The notes below the pieces were generated by a model that worked only from the letters and a program-made list of their open reading frames with translations, was not told the DNA's origin and searched no databases. DNA of 36,097 nt from an uncultured Lysobacteraceae bacterium (lineage in GTDB: Bacteria > Pseudomonadota > Gammaproteobacteria > Xanthomonadales > Xanthomonadaceae): assembly GCA_936911875.1 (NCBI GenBank), contig CAKZGB010000001.1:1-36097 (forward strand), given 5' to 3'. Positions 22,901-30,074 of the stretch are shown here, in pieces (the first letter of the stretch is position 1; every line of letters starts with the position of its first letter). The position numbers were made by a program, and so were the translations under genes.

Positions 22901-23298
22901 ACCTGACCGTTCAAGGCGCCGCCGGTGACGCCAACGCCATTGACGGTGACATTGCCGGAATTGCCGCCCGCGCCCAGCTGCATGCTGCCACCCAGCGGCA
23001 AATGAATTTGCGTGGGGAAACTGCCGGCCACAGCCGTCACCGATCCGGTGATGAGTTCGAACGAGCCATCGGCGCGTATTTGGAAGGCGGCAGGGCCGAC
23101 CACCGATACTGTCGAACCGTCTGCGAGTCGGAGTTGGGTTACGCCCGTTTTCTGAGTGTGAACCTGACCCGGAGTGACGGCTTTGACGCCACCGGTCGAA
23201 GAAAACACGACGAGAGACTGCGCACTGGCACCCGAAGCCAAGCATGCCGCAATACCGAGCGTGAGAACACGCAGTCGAAGAGTCTTTGAAGGTTGCAT
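19954..23298 (-). CDS. Large FecR-domain surface protein with four ~78-residue repeats and two tandem beta domains
   Basis: The 1114 residues show a signal peptide with two readings: IAAC19 fits a lipobox, but ASGASA-Q fits signal peptidase I. Residues 30-100 form a FecR-type beta domain (VKAVTPGQVHTQKTG, LRLADGSTVSVVGPAAFQIR, FELITGSV), followed by a Gly-rich beta region. Four degenerate helical repeats span about 193-506, each with a core like LDALRQYLMNGGVPSQYG and an aromatic end like FPGLP. Two beta domains follow (about 570-772 and 815-1033), alike in order: a Y.FAT.GG strand, a Cys pair (725/731; 988/993) and a GGxxA...G.xVF ending. They recall the barrel domains of type XI (Slam) substrates. 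A Pro-rich linker separates them. SD TAAGGAG overlaps the stop of the Slam-like gene 12 bases upstream. There is no ECF sigma factor nearby, so an anti-sigma role is unlikely. Confidence 0.82.
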   Translation of the reverse strand: MQPSKTLRLRVLTLGIAACLASGASAQSLVVFSSTGGVKAVTPGQVHTQKTGVTQLRLADGSTVSVVGPAAFQIRADGSFELITGSVTAVAGSFPTQIHLPLGGSMQLGAGGNSGNVTVNGVGVTGGALNGQVTISGNKGSLTVKSGEFWSGLAGGTPAKTLGNSGVAVPSSVDHSNWLALYLMTASTGALGQAMDATAVEKLLQFQAFVAKGGLPSAWTGGDIKAILAAYSDWASRTGASGIPVALDNFLKQLASYFASGKSTDSYPELPLYQNYTAALDALRQYLMNGGVPSQYGALTADQIKSMLAMLQQTGSFSSFFNANSAFWGQYLSWINAGNNPDAFPGLPESLTQKLDRYQTALDGLYAWIAAGHAPSAYGELSLAQMEEYLAALESNGRLNTMEAAKGEFWRSYLTFLTQTDKHADLFPSLPMYAQSVDSLKAYYTYLIKGGKPSEYTAASQESLYNMMQMLSAAGLLNSFGDPAVFMTDFYAYLAGGGVANNYPKLPQTPTPGAGTISIAAVKVVSAGNMPGAFNGMAGSSASTTTLTANSTSKALVGEIPNESAAGVIKIPTDAKLLEHGEFTTGVGYGRLFSGDSGGRFSFDGKDYAYTAKQGLHYAYVPELTSFPQPLILKYELMGATKPTTNSGTNSAGTFSAEAAIAFNQTNYRIAMEGKLVMPNDATYTFATPGGLAGVETTAPATAANNVGTGNGMFSADMKGTGRSCPANETCAIDFWWQLGGSTANFLATSYRSRSSATGDGIVGAAIFAQDGIYVPPPPPVPLTNFAGNKVEGLVGLQLVKDSTSFTSSVNSTGYWAKFDSNAKLLEVTHSGLLSGWVQGTSTETNAGHDGDKAAWITWRDGIWGAGDFSSFAVLRSIDPSRIPAVGTTVNYNLLPGAGLAPTRTDRDGNVVTGSVTSATAAVSFVNSFSALFGMELNLAMNSTNYAFATSGGTAKPGVTLQKIYVGDNQGYTATYAMRAADNAGGLCTGTQCLASGSVLLGGTNADQLAVSYVASNHTDVRNNFGGIVVFEKATAPSAAAMPSPQGADWGRWTGPVAPTPTPGSSPVQVPVPNGANAMPGAEFVDQNSQATAAATRAERRMLDSVGLDIRFNR
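21781..22722 (-). repeat. Region coding for four degenerate ~78-residue protein repeats
   Basis: Repeat units at about residues 193-268, 269-346, 347-428 and 429-506 of the FecR protein share the pattern of a helix, then GG-x-P-S-x-Y, a helix ending ML..L, a small-residue turn, F(W)..YL and FP.LP. Identity is low at the DNA level, so the duplication is old and not a recombination hot spot. Confidence 0.72.
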
Positions 23299-23310
23299 GT
23301 CGATAGCTCC

Positions 23311-24594
23311 TTAAAATTCGTAACGGATGCCGGCGCTGATCATCGTGCGGCGGAAGTCATAGAGGTCGATGTTGCTGCTGTTGCGAGTCCAGCTCGCACG
23401 AGCCGTGAGTAACCAACGCGGCGTGAACTGATGCTTGTAGCCGATACCCAAATCCACGCGTGAGTCTTTGCGTTCTTTAAGGAACATGAAGTTGTCGTCC
23501 AGATGGCGACGGTTCTCCCATACCGCGTCGGCATACAGCAGATCGCGCGGACCCAGTGGCACCTGCCAACCGGCGTTCAGGCCGTAAAACGTAAACGAAT
23601 CGGCATCGGCGGAGCGATCTTTGGTGCGCTCGCGACCCAGTTGTCCGCCCAGATTCCATGTCGCGGTGCTGATGCCGCTGGCCAGTGCGTAACGCCTTGC
23701 ATCGGGCACACCGGTGGCGATGTAGTTCAGATCCATGTACTGCAGCGAAGTACTCCAGACCGACGTCGCCGACAGCACTTGCGTGAACTGACCGATCGCG
23801 CCAATCGCATTACGGACACTGTGTCCGCCCAAGCCGAAATTCTGTCCCTGCAGCGAAATCGAAACGACATTGCGACTGGGTAGGGTATGGGCATAGCCAC
23901 CGGTCAGCGTCAGGCTTTGCTGATCGAAGGCACGACTGTCGCGGTTATCGCGCCAGCTAGCCAATGCACTGCCATAGATGCGATTGCCGCGTGAAATGCC
24001 GTGCGATCCGCTAATGCCGGCAGTGAGATCGATGGTGGTGTCGCTGATGGCACGCGACTGCGGACCCAGTTGGCCGGGGCCAAGCCAAGCGAACAGCGGA
24101 ATCGTGATGCTGTTCAGAGCCGTAGCCGAGTTGATGTTGCTGTCATGGCCAAGTTGCAGATCGACATAGCCGTTAACGGAATCGCCACCGCCGGTAGTGG
24201 CACTGTCATACGCCTTGATCAGATTGTTAAAGCGTTGCCTTACCGGATCCGGAATCGTCGGATCCCCGACGACCGTTTCGAACTGCTGCTTGGCCGTGTC
24301 CAGATCGCCGGTCATGGCGTACGCGCGTGCCAGCTCCGCACGTGCCGGAGCGTTATTGGGTTGCAGTGCGAGGACGCGTTGCAGCGCGATGATGGCCTCG
24401 GCCGGCTTGCCCGCATCCAACGCGGCTGTGGCGTAAGCAAAGTCGAATTCCGGATCGCCGAGACGGCTATCGAGCTGCGCCTTCATCTCCTCGAATTTCG
24501 AGAGATCGGCGGCGGGTGGTGCGGCCAATGCCGGTGCTGAAAACGCCATCAGGCACAACAGTGCCAACGGACGGCGAAGCAAATTAGTGTGCAT
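23311..24594 (-). CDS. Slam-like outer-membrane protein (TPR + DUF560 barrel, type XI secretion)
   Basis: A 427-residue protein with a signal peptide (residues 1-25, LLCLMAFSAPALAA), two or three TPRs (about 38-130: AGKPAEAIIALQRVLALQPNNAPARAELARAYAMTGDLDTAKQQFE) and a C-terminal beta barrel (about 145-427) that opens with VDLQLGHDSNINSATA, the usual start of the DUF560 barrel of surface lipoprotein assembly modifiers, and ends in Phe (GIRYEF). Slam proteins move specific lipoproteins or soluble proteins across the outer membrane, and the cargo gene is usually adjacent. Here the adjacent gene is the FecR-repeat protein, 12 bases downstream. The upstream in-frame ATG at 24633 is rejected since the signal peptide starts at 24594. 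A plain TPR-porin is the alternative. Confidence 0.82.
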   Translation of the reverse strand: MHTNLLRRPLALLCLMAFSAPALAAPPAADLSKFEEMKAQLDSRLGDPEFDFAYATAALDAGKPAEAIIALQRVLALQPNNAPARAELARAYAMTGDLDTAKQQFETVVGDPTIPDPVRQRFNNLIKAYDSATTGGGDSVNGYVDLQLGHDSNINSATALNSITIPLFAWLGPGQLGPQSRAISDTTIDLTAGISGSHGISRGNRIYGSALASWRDNRDSRAFDQQSLTLTGGYAHTLPSRNVVSISLQGQNFGLGGHSVRNAIGAIGQFTQVLSATSVWSTSLQYMDLNYIATGVPDARRYALASGISTATWNLGGQLGRERTKDRSADADSFTFYGLNAGWQVPLGPRDLLYADAVWENRRHLDDNFMFLKERKDSRVDLGIGYKHQFTPRWLLTARASWTRNSSNIDLYDFRRTMISAGIRYEF

Positions 24595-24689
24595 GTCCCA
24601 TCTCCGAGTTGTCGTGAAATCGCGACAGCCCATGTCCCCCGGCTTGTCGTTGATTCAATCTACTTCAGCGTTACAGCGTTCGGAGATGC

Positions 24690-24706
24690 ATGACAGTGAT
24701 CGTCAT
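24690..24706. promoter_or_regulatory. Operator-like dyad ATGACA-N5-CGTCAT (site 2)
   Basis: Same half sites as at 17116, with one mismatch in the right half (CGTCAT for TGTCAT) and a GTGAT spacer. It lies directly next to site 3, with centres 18 bases apart, in the divergent promoter region of the Slam-like operon and the exported protein gene. Confidence 0.55.
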
Positions 24707-24728
24707 GATGACAATTATTGTCATCATG
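24704..24728. promoter_or_regulatory. 25-bp perfect palindrome containing dyad site 3
   Basis: CATGATGACAAT (24704-24715) is the exact reverse complement of ATTGTCATCATG (24717-24728), around a single T. The core ATGACA-ATTAT-TGTCAT (24708-24724) is identical in half sites and spacing to the site at 17116. Its right edge overlaps the -35 position for the gene at 24788 (a -10 candidate TATAAA lies at 24747-24752). A 25-bp palindrome is very unlikely by chance. Confidence 0.8.
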
Positions 24729-24746
24729 TGCCCTCGCATATTGGCG

Positions 24747-24752
24747 TATAAA
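24747..24752 (+). promoter_or_regulatory. Candidate -10 box for the exported protein gene
   Basis: TATAAA(TT) lies 35 bases before the ATG. The -35 position at 17-base spacing (24724-24729) falls on the edge of the palindrome and is poor, as in promoters that need an activator bound at -35. Confidence 0.5.
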
Positions 24753-24787
24753 TTCCCTAGGTGGTTTAACTCAATGGGGATTTCAAC

Positions 24788-26008
24788 ATGCGTCGTTCTT
24801 CGCAATTGGCTGCATTAGCTCTCGCACTTTCTGCAGTAGTCAGCACTCCTGCTCATGCGGGTCTGTTTGGCTCGTCAGGCCCGGCCACGATCAATGTACA
24901 AGCCGGCACGCCGCAAAGTGCGTTGGCTACGGCGTGGAAGGTCGCGGGTTCGCGCGCCACAGTCGCACCGGCCAGCCGCGTGGTAGTCAGCGGTTACCGT
25001 GTGGTGGTCATCAACGAGGCCTCGGGGCGCGGCAGCTCGCGACCGGGTCTTGGTAATCAGAATCAGAGCACCGCAGCGGTCAATGCGTATTACACACTGC
25101 ATGGACTCGACAATGATGCCTTGTCGGCGATGGCTGAGCAGGCGCTGACACAACTCGAGAGCGAACTGCGCGCACGTGGCTATCAGGTGCTGGACCGTAA
25201 TCAGTTGCGTAGTGCCGGTGACATCTCGCGATTGACCGATCCCGGCATTGCCAATGTCCAACTGCTGACTGTGCAAAACGGCGATTCGGCGGGCTACATG
25301 TTCACGCCGCGCGACATGCTGATCAAACTTCCAATGGGCGGTAAAGGCAAAGATCCCAACGGCAAAGACATCGCAGGCGCCATTGCCACCGGCGGACAGG
25401 TCACGCAGGTCGCCGCAATGACCGGCAAGTTGGGTCGTTTCGGTGGTGCCTTGGGTCGCATTGGCGGCCTGGCGGGGCAGGCTAGCGGTTTGGCAAAAAT
25501 GGCAAGCGGTATCACCGGCACCATGGATGCCGCCGGTGATGCGCAAGCGCAGACCGCGCTGGCTAAGGCGCTCGACGCCACCTTGCTCGATGTGACCTTC
25601 ACGCTGACCTTTGCCGAGATCGAAGGCAATGGCGGCGGCTTCCTGAATAAGATCGCCGGTAGCGATACCGCCAAGGTGTCCGCTACGTTTGCGCCGGTCT
25701 TTGTGCCGACCGATACCCGCATTGAGGTACGGCGCCCCGATTCCGGCAACGCCATTTTGCTCAATAATCCGGTTGAGGCACAGGGCCCGGCCATTGCCGG
25801 TGTCCGCAACGTCACAACAGGTGGCGATATTGCAGCCAACGTCACCGGCGCCGTGGTCAGCGGCCTGATCGCATTGGGTACCGGCGGTGGCATGCACACC
25901 AGCATGACGGTACGGCGTGCGGTCGATGCCGCGCCGCAGTATCCCCAGGTGGTGGGCGATGCGATTTCGGTCATGAACAAGTCCGTTGTGGACCAAATAG
26001 CACGCTAA
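24788..26008 (+). CDS. Exported protein of unknown function, divergent from the Slam-like operon
   Basis: I do not recognise this 406-residue protein with certainty. It has a signal peptide ending at AHAG (residues 1-24). Residues 64-140 look like an alpha/beta unit of the CsgG/lipoprotein assembly type (RVVVSGYRVVVI, then LDNDALSAMAEQALTQLESELRARGYQVLDRNQL). A Gly/Ala-rich amphipathic stretch at about 195-255 could contact a membrane, followed by beta strands (LLDVTFTLTFAEIEG, AKVSATFAPVFVP, TRIEVRRP) and a Gly-rich tail helix. It has no lipobox. It shares its promoter region and two operator-like dyads with the Slam-like/FecR operon, so it probably works with them in the envelope. A GGGGA ribosome site precedes the ATG. 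Confidence 0.8.
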   Translation: MRRSSQLAALALALSAVVSTPAHAGLFGSSGPATINVQAGTPQSALATAWKVAGSRATVAPASRVVVSGYRVVVINEASGRGSSRPGLGNQNQSTAAVNAYYTLHGLDNDALSAMAEQALTQLESELRARGYQVLDRNQLRSAGDISRLTDPGIANVQLLTVQNGDSAGYMFTPRDMLIKLPMGGKGKDPNGKDIAGAIATGGQVTQVAAMTGKLGRFGGALGRIGGLAGQASGLAKMASGITGTMDAAGDAQAQTALAKALDATLLDVTFTLTFAEIEGNGGGFLNKIAGSDTAKVSATFAPVFVPTDTRIEVRRPDSGNAILLNNPVEAQGPAIAGVRNVTTGGDIAANVTGAVVSGLIALGTGGGMHTSMTVRRAVDAAPQYPQVVGDAISVMNKSVVDQIAR

Positions 26009-26099
26009 AGAGCTGACGGGCTGGCGTCCTGCCGCGTGGCGACCGGTGGGGCGCCGCATGCTTGTATCATGGAGACTCCCTGATTAAGCGGAGTTCTGC

Positions 26100-28259
26100 G
26101 TGAAACGATATGCATTCATTGCCATCGGAATGGCGAGCGTGTTGACGGCGTTTGGTGCACGAGCTGCGCAACCGGACTCAATGCCACCCATGAATACCGC
26201 AAAGCCGCCTGTAGTCGCATCCAAACCTTATATCGTCAAGGCGCCGTTTGGCGCTGAACGCAAGGATGAGTTCTACTGGCTGCGCGATGACACGCGCAAG
26301 AATCCCGAGATGCTGGCGTATCTGCAGGCTGAGAATGCCTACGCCGATCAGGTGCTGGAGCCGCTCAAGCCGCTGCAGGACAAGCTGTATAAAGAGATCG
26401 TCGATCGCATTAAGCAGGACGACTCCAGCGTGCCGTATCGTGAGCGCGGTTACTGGTACTACACGCGCTACGCCCAAGGTCAGGACTATCCGATTCATGC
26501 CCGCCGCGCCGGCACTATGGACGCGCCCGAGGAAATCCTGCTTGACGTCAACGTGCTGGCCAAAGACAAAGGTTATTACAACGTCGGCGATCTGCAAGTC
26601 TCACCGAACAATGAGATTTTGGCCTATGCCGATGACGAGGTCGGCCGCCGCCAGTACATCATTCGTTTTAAAAATCTCAAGACCGGTGAGATTTATCCCG
26701 ATGTGATCAAGGGCGTTTCACCGAACCTGGTGTGGGCCGATGACAATAAGACGCTGGTCTATGTCGAGAACGATCCCAAGACGTTGCTGACCACGCGCAT
26801 TCGCAAGCATGTGCTCGGCACCGATCCTGCAACAGATCCGGTGCTGTACACCGAACAGGACGACAGCTTCTACATGGGTGTGCAGCGCACGCGCGATGAC
26901 CGCTTCATCTGCATCCAGCTGGAGAGCACGGTGTCGAGCGAGTTCCGCTGTGCGTCTGCTAATGATCCGACCACGTTCACGGTACTGGCGGGGCGCGAGC
27001 GCGATGTCGAATACGATGCCGACCATTTGGACGGTCGTTGGGTCATTCGCACCAATGCGCCCGATGCGAACGGCAAGAAGGCCACGAACTTTAAGATCGT
27101 GACGGCGCCTTCGAACGCGAGCTCACGCAAAGACTGGAAGGACCTGGTGCCCGAACGCGAAGATGTGTTCATTGAGGGCTTTGAACTGTTTAAGGATTCG
27201 GTGGCGATTGCCGAACGCAGCAAAGGTCTGGAACGTCTGCGCCTGCTGTTCAACGACGGCCGCGAGCAATACGTGCAAGCCGATGAAGATGCGTACAGCA
27301 TGGGTCTGGCCGTCAATTCGGAGCCGGAGAGTGAGTGGCTGCGTTACAGCTACACCTCGCTGACGACGCCGGCAACAACGTATGAGCTCAACCGTCGTAC
27401 CGGTGAGCGCAAGTTGCTCAAGCAGCAACCCGTGATCGGCTATGACAGCAGCAAGTACGAGACGCGTCGACTGTGGGCCACCGCGCGCGATGGCGTCAAA
27501 GTGCCGGTGACGGTGGTGTATCGCAAGGGCTTTAAGCCCGATGGCACTGCCGCGCTGTTGCAGTATGCCTACGGTTCGTACGGTTCCTCGACCGATCCGG
27601 CGTTTAACCTGACGGCCGTGAGCCTGATGGATCGCGGCATGGTCTATGCGCTGGCGCACATTCGCGGTGGCGAAGAAATGGGCCGCAAGTGGTACGAAGA
27701 CGGCAAGCTGCTCAAGAAAAAGAACACCTTCACGGATTTCATTGATGTCACCGACATGCTGGTCAACGAAGGCTATGCCGCCAAAGATCGCGTAGCGGCT
27801 TACGGTGGCAGCGCCGGCGGCTTGCTGATGGGCGCGGTGGCCAACATGGCGCCGGAAAAATACAACGTGATTCTGTCGCAGGTGCCGTTTGTCGATGTGG
27901 TCACCACCATGCTCGATCCGACCATTCCGCTGACCACCAACGAGTACGACGAGTGGGGCAATCCGGAGCAGAAGAAGTATTACGACTACATGCTCAGCTA
28001 TTCGCCGTACGACAATCTGAAAAAGCAGGCCTATCCTTCGATGTTTGTGGGTACCGGCCTGTGGGATTCGCAGGTGCAGTACTGGGAGCCTGCCAAATAT
28101 GTGGCGCGCCTGCGCGGCGTGAATACCTCGGGCAAGCCGGTCGTGTTCCGCACCAATATGGAAGCCGGTCACGGCGGTAAATCCGGCCGGTTCCGTCGCT
28201 ATCGCGAGCAGGCGGAGATGTACAGCTTCATGCTGAATCAACTGGGCATTTCGCAATGA
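26100..28259 (+). CDS. ptrB: Exported oligopeptidase B (S9A serine peptidase)
   Basis: Oligopeptidase B cleaves short peptides after Arg or Lys. Here a signal peptide (MKRYAFIAIGMASVLTAFGARAA) precedes the domain, so this copy is periplasmic or secreted, unlike cytosolic E. coli PtrB. The family start APFGAERKDEFYWLRDDTRKNPEMLAYLQAEN is followed by a beta-propeller and an alpha/beta-hydrolase domain with Ser571 (GGSAGGLLMG), Asp656 (GLWDSQVQYWEPAK) and His691 (AGHGGKSGR). The Glu-rich and EWGNP segment matches oligopeptidase B and not prolyl oligopeptidase. Start is GTG, with GGAG 7 bases upstream. Length is 719 residues. Confidence 0.93.
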   Translation: MKRYAFIAIGMASVLTAFGARAAQPDSMPPMNTAKPPVVASKPYIVKAPFGAERKDEFYWLRDDTRKNPEMLAYLQAENAYADQVLEPLKPLQDKLYKEIVDRIKQDDSSVPYRERGYWYYTRYAQGQDYPIHARRAGTMDAPEEILLDVNVLAKDKGYYNVGDLQVSPNNEILAYADDEVGRRQYIIRFKNLKTGEIYPDVIKGVSPNLVWADDNKTLVYVENDPKTLLTTRIRKHVLGTDPATDPVLYTEQDDSFYMGVQRTRDDRFICIQLESTVSSEFRCASANDPTTFTVLAGRERDVEYDADHLDGRWVIRTNAPDANGKKATNFKIVTAPSNASSRKDWKDLVPEREDVFIEGFELFKDSVAIAERSKGLERLRLLFNDGREQYVQADEDAYSMGLAVNSEPESEWLRYSYTSLTTPATTYELNRRTGERKLLKQQPVIGYDSSKYETRRLWATARDGVKVPVTVVYRKGFKPDGTAALLQYAYGSYGSSTDPAFNLTAVSLMDRGMVYALAHIRGGEEMGRKWYEDGKLLKKKNTFTDFIDVTDMLVNEGYAAKDRVAAYGGSAGGLLMGAVANMAPEKYNVILSQVPFVDVVTTMLDPTIPLTTNEYDEWGNPEQKKYYDYMLSYSPYDNLKKQAYPSMFVGTGLWDSQVQYWEPAKYVARLRGVNTSGKPVVFRTNMEAGHGGKSGRFRRYREQAEMYSFMLNQLGISQ

Positions 28260-28299
28260 GTTTGGACGCGGATCACGGGCACGATGGCGCCAAGGCGGT

Positions 28300-28305
28300 T
28301 ACACT
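28300..28305 (+). promoter_or_regulatory. -10-like box TACACT seven bases before the lptM ATG
   Basis: TACACT is followed by seven bases and then ATG 28313, so a transcript would start at or next to the start codon. The -35 is poor. One of several such cases in the window. Confidence 0.35.
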
Positions 28306-28312
28306 TTGGCGC

Positions 28313-28564
28313 ATGACTCGCAAAACGCCATCTCTGATCGTGATCGCTGCCGTGCTGCTGACAGCCGGTCTGTCGGCCTGCGGCAACAAGGGCCCGCTGT
28401 TCCTGCCGGATCATCCGCCGGTATCGCAATTGCCGCCGGGTCCGCCCGAGGCTACCGGTGACGAGCCGGTGGTGACGCCGCCTACACCGGCCGATGCCCC
28501 GACCGAGACCAACGACACGCCGCCGGCCGAGGCCACTGCGCCCAAGCCACCAGCGGCGCGCTAA
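28313..28564 (+). CDS. lptM: LptM (YifL)-like lipoprotein
   Basis: A small lipoprotein of 83 residues with a lipid-type signal peptide and lipobox LSAC followed by GNKGPLFLP, the conserved core of LptM, which helps LptD reach its native disulfide form in the LPS transporter. The C-terminal half is a Pro/Thr/Glu-rich disordered tail. It lies directly upstream of dapF, as in E. coli and many relatives. The frame stays open to an ATG at 28256 that overlaps the ptrB stop, but only 28313 gives a proper signal peptide. Confidence 0.88.
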   Translation: MTRKTPSLIVIAAVLLTAGLSACGNKGPLFLPDHPPVSQLPPGPPEATGDEPVVTPPTPADAPTETNDTPPAEATAPKPPAAR

Positions 28565-28575
28565 GGTTTATCGCC

Positions 28576-29403
28576 GTGGGTCTGCGCTTTGACAAGATGC
28601 ATGGCGCGGGCAATGACTTTGTCATGCTCGATCTGCGTGGCGGCGCTGAGCCACCATCGCGTGCCGTCACACAAAAGTTAGGCGACCGCCATTTCGGTGT
28701 CGGCTGCGATCAGATCATCAGCATCGAGGATCCGGTCGAGCCGGGCACCATCGCGTCGTACCGCATCTGGAATAGCGATGGCAGCGTGGCCGGTCAATGC
28801 GGCAATGGCGCACGTTGTGTCGCCGCTTGGGTCGAACGCGAGATGCCGCCGCCCGCCGGTGAACCCTTCGTACTGTCCAGCCCTGCCGGCCTGCATCAGG
28901 TCGTGCCGCTGGGTGATGGCCATTATCAGGTGGCGATGGGTGTGCCTTCGTTTGATCCGCGCAAGGTGCCGTTGAGTGCCGAGATCGAGCACGAGGCTGT
29001 CACGTATCCGTTCAAGGATTTTGAATTTTCCGCCGTGTCGATGGGCAATCCGCACGCCGTGATTGTCGTGCGCGAAGTGTTTATGGCCGACGTGACGGAA
29101 GTGGGGGACATGCTGCAGATGTCGTCGCTGTTTCCCGAATCGGTCAATGTCGGTTTTGCCCAGGTGGTGAGCCGCAATGAACTGTATCTGCGCGTGTATG
29201 AGCGCGGTGCCGGTGAGACGCTGGCTTGCGGTAGTGGTGCCTGCGCTGCCGTGGCGGCGCTGGTGCGACGTGGCATGCTGGATCGTAAGGTCACCGTTAC
29301 ATTGCCCGGTGGTCCTCTGCAGATCGAATGGCCTGCCGATGATCAGCCCGTACTGATGAGCGGCCCGACCGCATTTGTTTTTCAAGGTGAATTGACCGTA
29401 TGA
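28576..29403 (+). CDS. dapF: Diaminopimelate epimerase
   Basis: The enzyme converts LL- to meso-diaminopimelate, for lysine and peptidoglycan synthesis, in the cytosol by a two-base mechanism with no cofactor. The 275 residues start LRFDKMHGAGNDFVMLD. The two catalytic cysteines are Cys75 (SVAGQCGNGARC) and Cys218 (ETLACGSGACAA). The start is GTG with an AAGG site. The stop overlaps the DUF484 gene by ATGA. The order lptM-dapF-DUF484-xerC is conserved in gammaproteobacteria. Confidence 0.97.
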   Translation: MGLRFDKMHGAGNDFVMLDLRGGAEPPSRAVTQKLGDRHFGVGCDQIISIEDPVEPGTIASYRIWNSDGSVAGQCGNGARCVAAWVEREMPPPAGEPFVLSSPAGLHQVVPLGDGHYQVAMGVPSFDPRKVPLSAEIEHEAVTYPFKDFEFSAVSMGNPHAVIVVREVFMADVTEVGDMLQMSSLFPESVNVGFAQVVSRNELYLRVYERGAGETLACGSGACAAVAALVRRGMLDRKVTVTLPGGPLQIEWPADDQPVLMSGPTAFVFQGELTV

Positions 29404-30074
29404 GCGACACGCAGGAATTGGCCGGCCACGATGTGGCGGCATGGATCCGACAACATCCCGAGTTTCTGCAGCAGTATCCCGATCTGATGCAGTTGATTGT
29501 GATTCCGCGCAGCACGGGCACCGCCTCGTCACTGGCCAGCTATCAGTTGGAAATTTTGCGCGAGAAAAACCGTGACATGTCGCGTCGTCTACAGGAACTG
29601 TATGGCGTCGCGCAGCAGAACGAACAGCTCACGCGCATCATGCATCGCCTGACTTTGGCGCTGGTGCGTGCCGATTCGGCCGCCGATGTGTGGCGTACAC
29701 TCGCCGCGTCGCTGACCGAGGATTTCAATGCATCGGTGGTGCGCACGATTTCGTTCGAAGCGGTTCCGGGCCTCGAGCAGGAATCCTGGCATCGTCATAT
29801 CGCACGCGATTCCGCCGCGCTGAATTCGTTCCGCGATCTGATTGCAGGTGGTGAACCCATCTGCGGTCGCTTGAATCCGGATAAGCAGGAACTGCTGTAC
29901 GGAACCGAGCTGGCACCGCAAGTGCAATCGTCGGCCTTGCTGTCATTGGGCTCGGCCGGCTTGCTGGCCATTGGTAGCTTTGATGCCAATCGCTTCTATC
30001 CGGGTATGGGCACCTTGTTCCTGGATCTGTTGGCCGAAGCGGTTCCGGCCATTCTGTCGCGGCATGACACTTGA
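29400..30074 (+). CDS. DUF484 family protein (GAF-like)
   Basis: A 224-residue cytosolic protein. The N-terminus has the DUF484 signature VAAWIRQHPEFLQQYPDLM and SLASYQLEILREKNRDMSRRLQEL, a helical coiled part, followed by a GAF-like alpha/beta domain (about 75-220) with LLSLGSAGLLAIGSFDANRFYPGMGTLFLDLL. The function is unknown; the gene almost always lies between dapF and xerC. It overlaps dapF by 4 bases and xerC by 11, so all three are coupled. Confidence 0.92.
   Translation: MSDTQELAGHDVAAWIRQHPEFLQQYPDLMQLIVIPRSTGTASSLASYQLEILREKNRDMSRRLQELYGVAQQNEQLTRIMHRLTLALVRADSAADVWRTLAASLTEDFNASVVRTISFEAVPGLEQESWHRHIARDSAALNSFRDLIAGGEPICGRLNPDKQELLYGTELAPQVQSSALLSLGSAGLLAIGSFDANRFYPGMGTLFLDLLAEAVPAILSRHDT

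Noticed and set aside
19954..23298. FecR protein as an anti-sigma/TonB signalling regulator
   Set aside because: The protein is far too large, is exported with a cleavable leader, and no ECF sigma factor or TonB receptor lies next to it.
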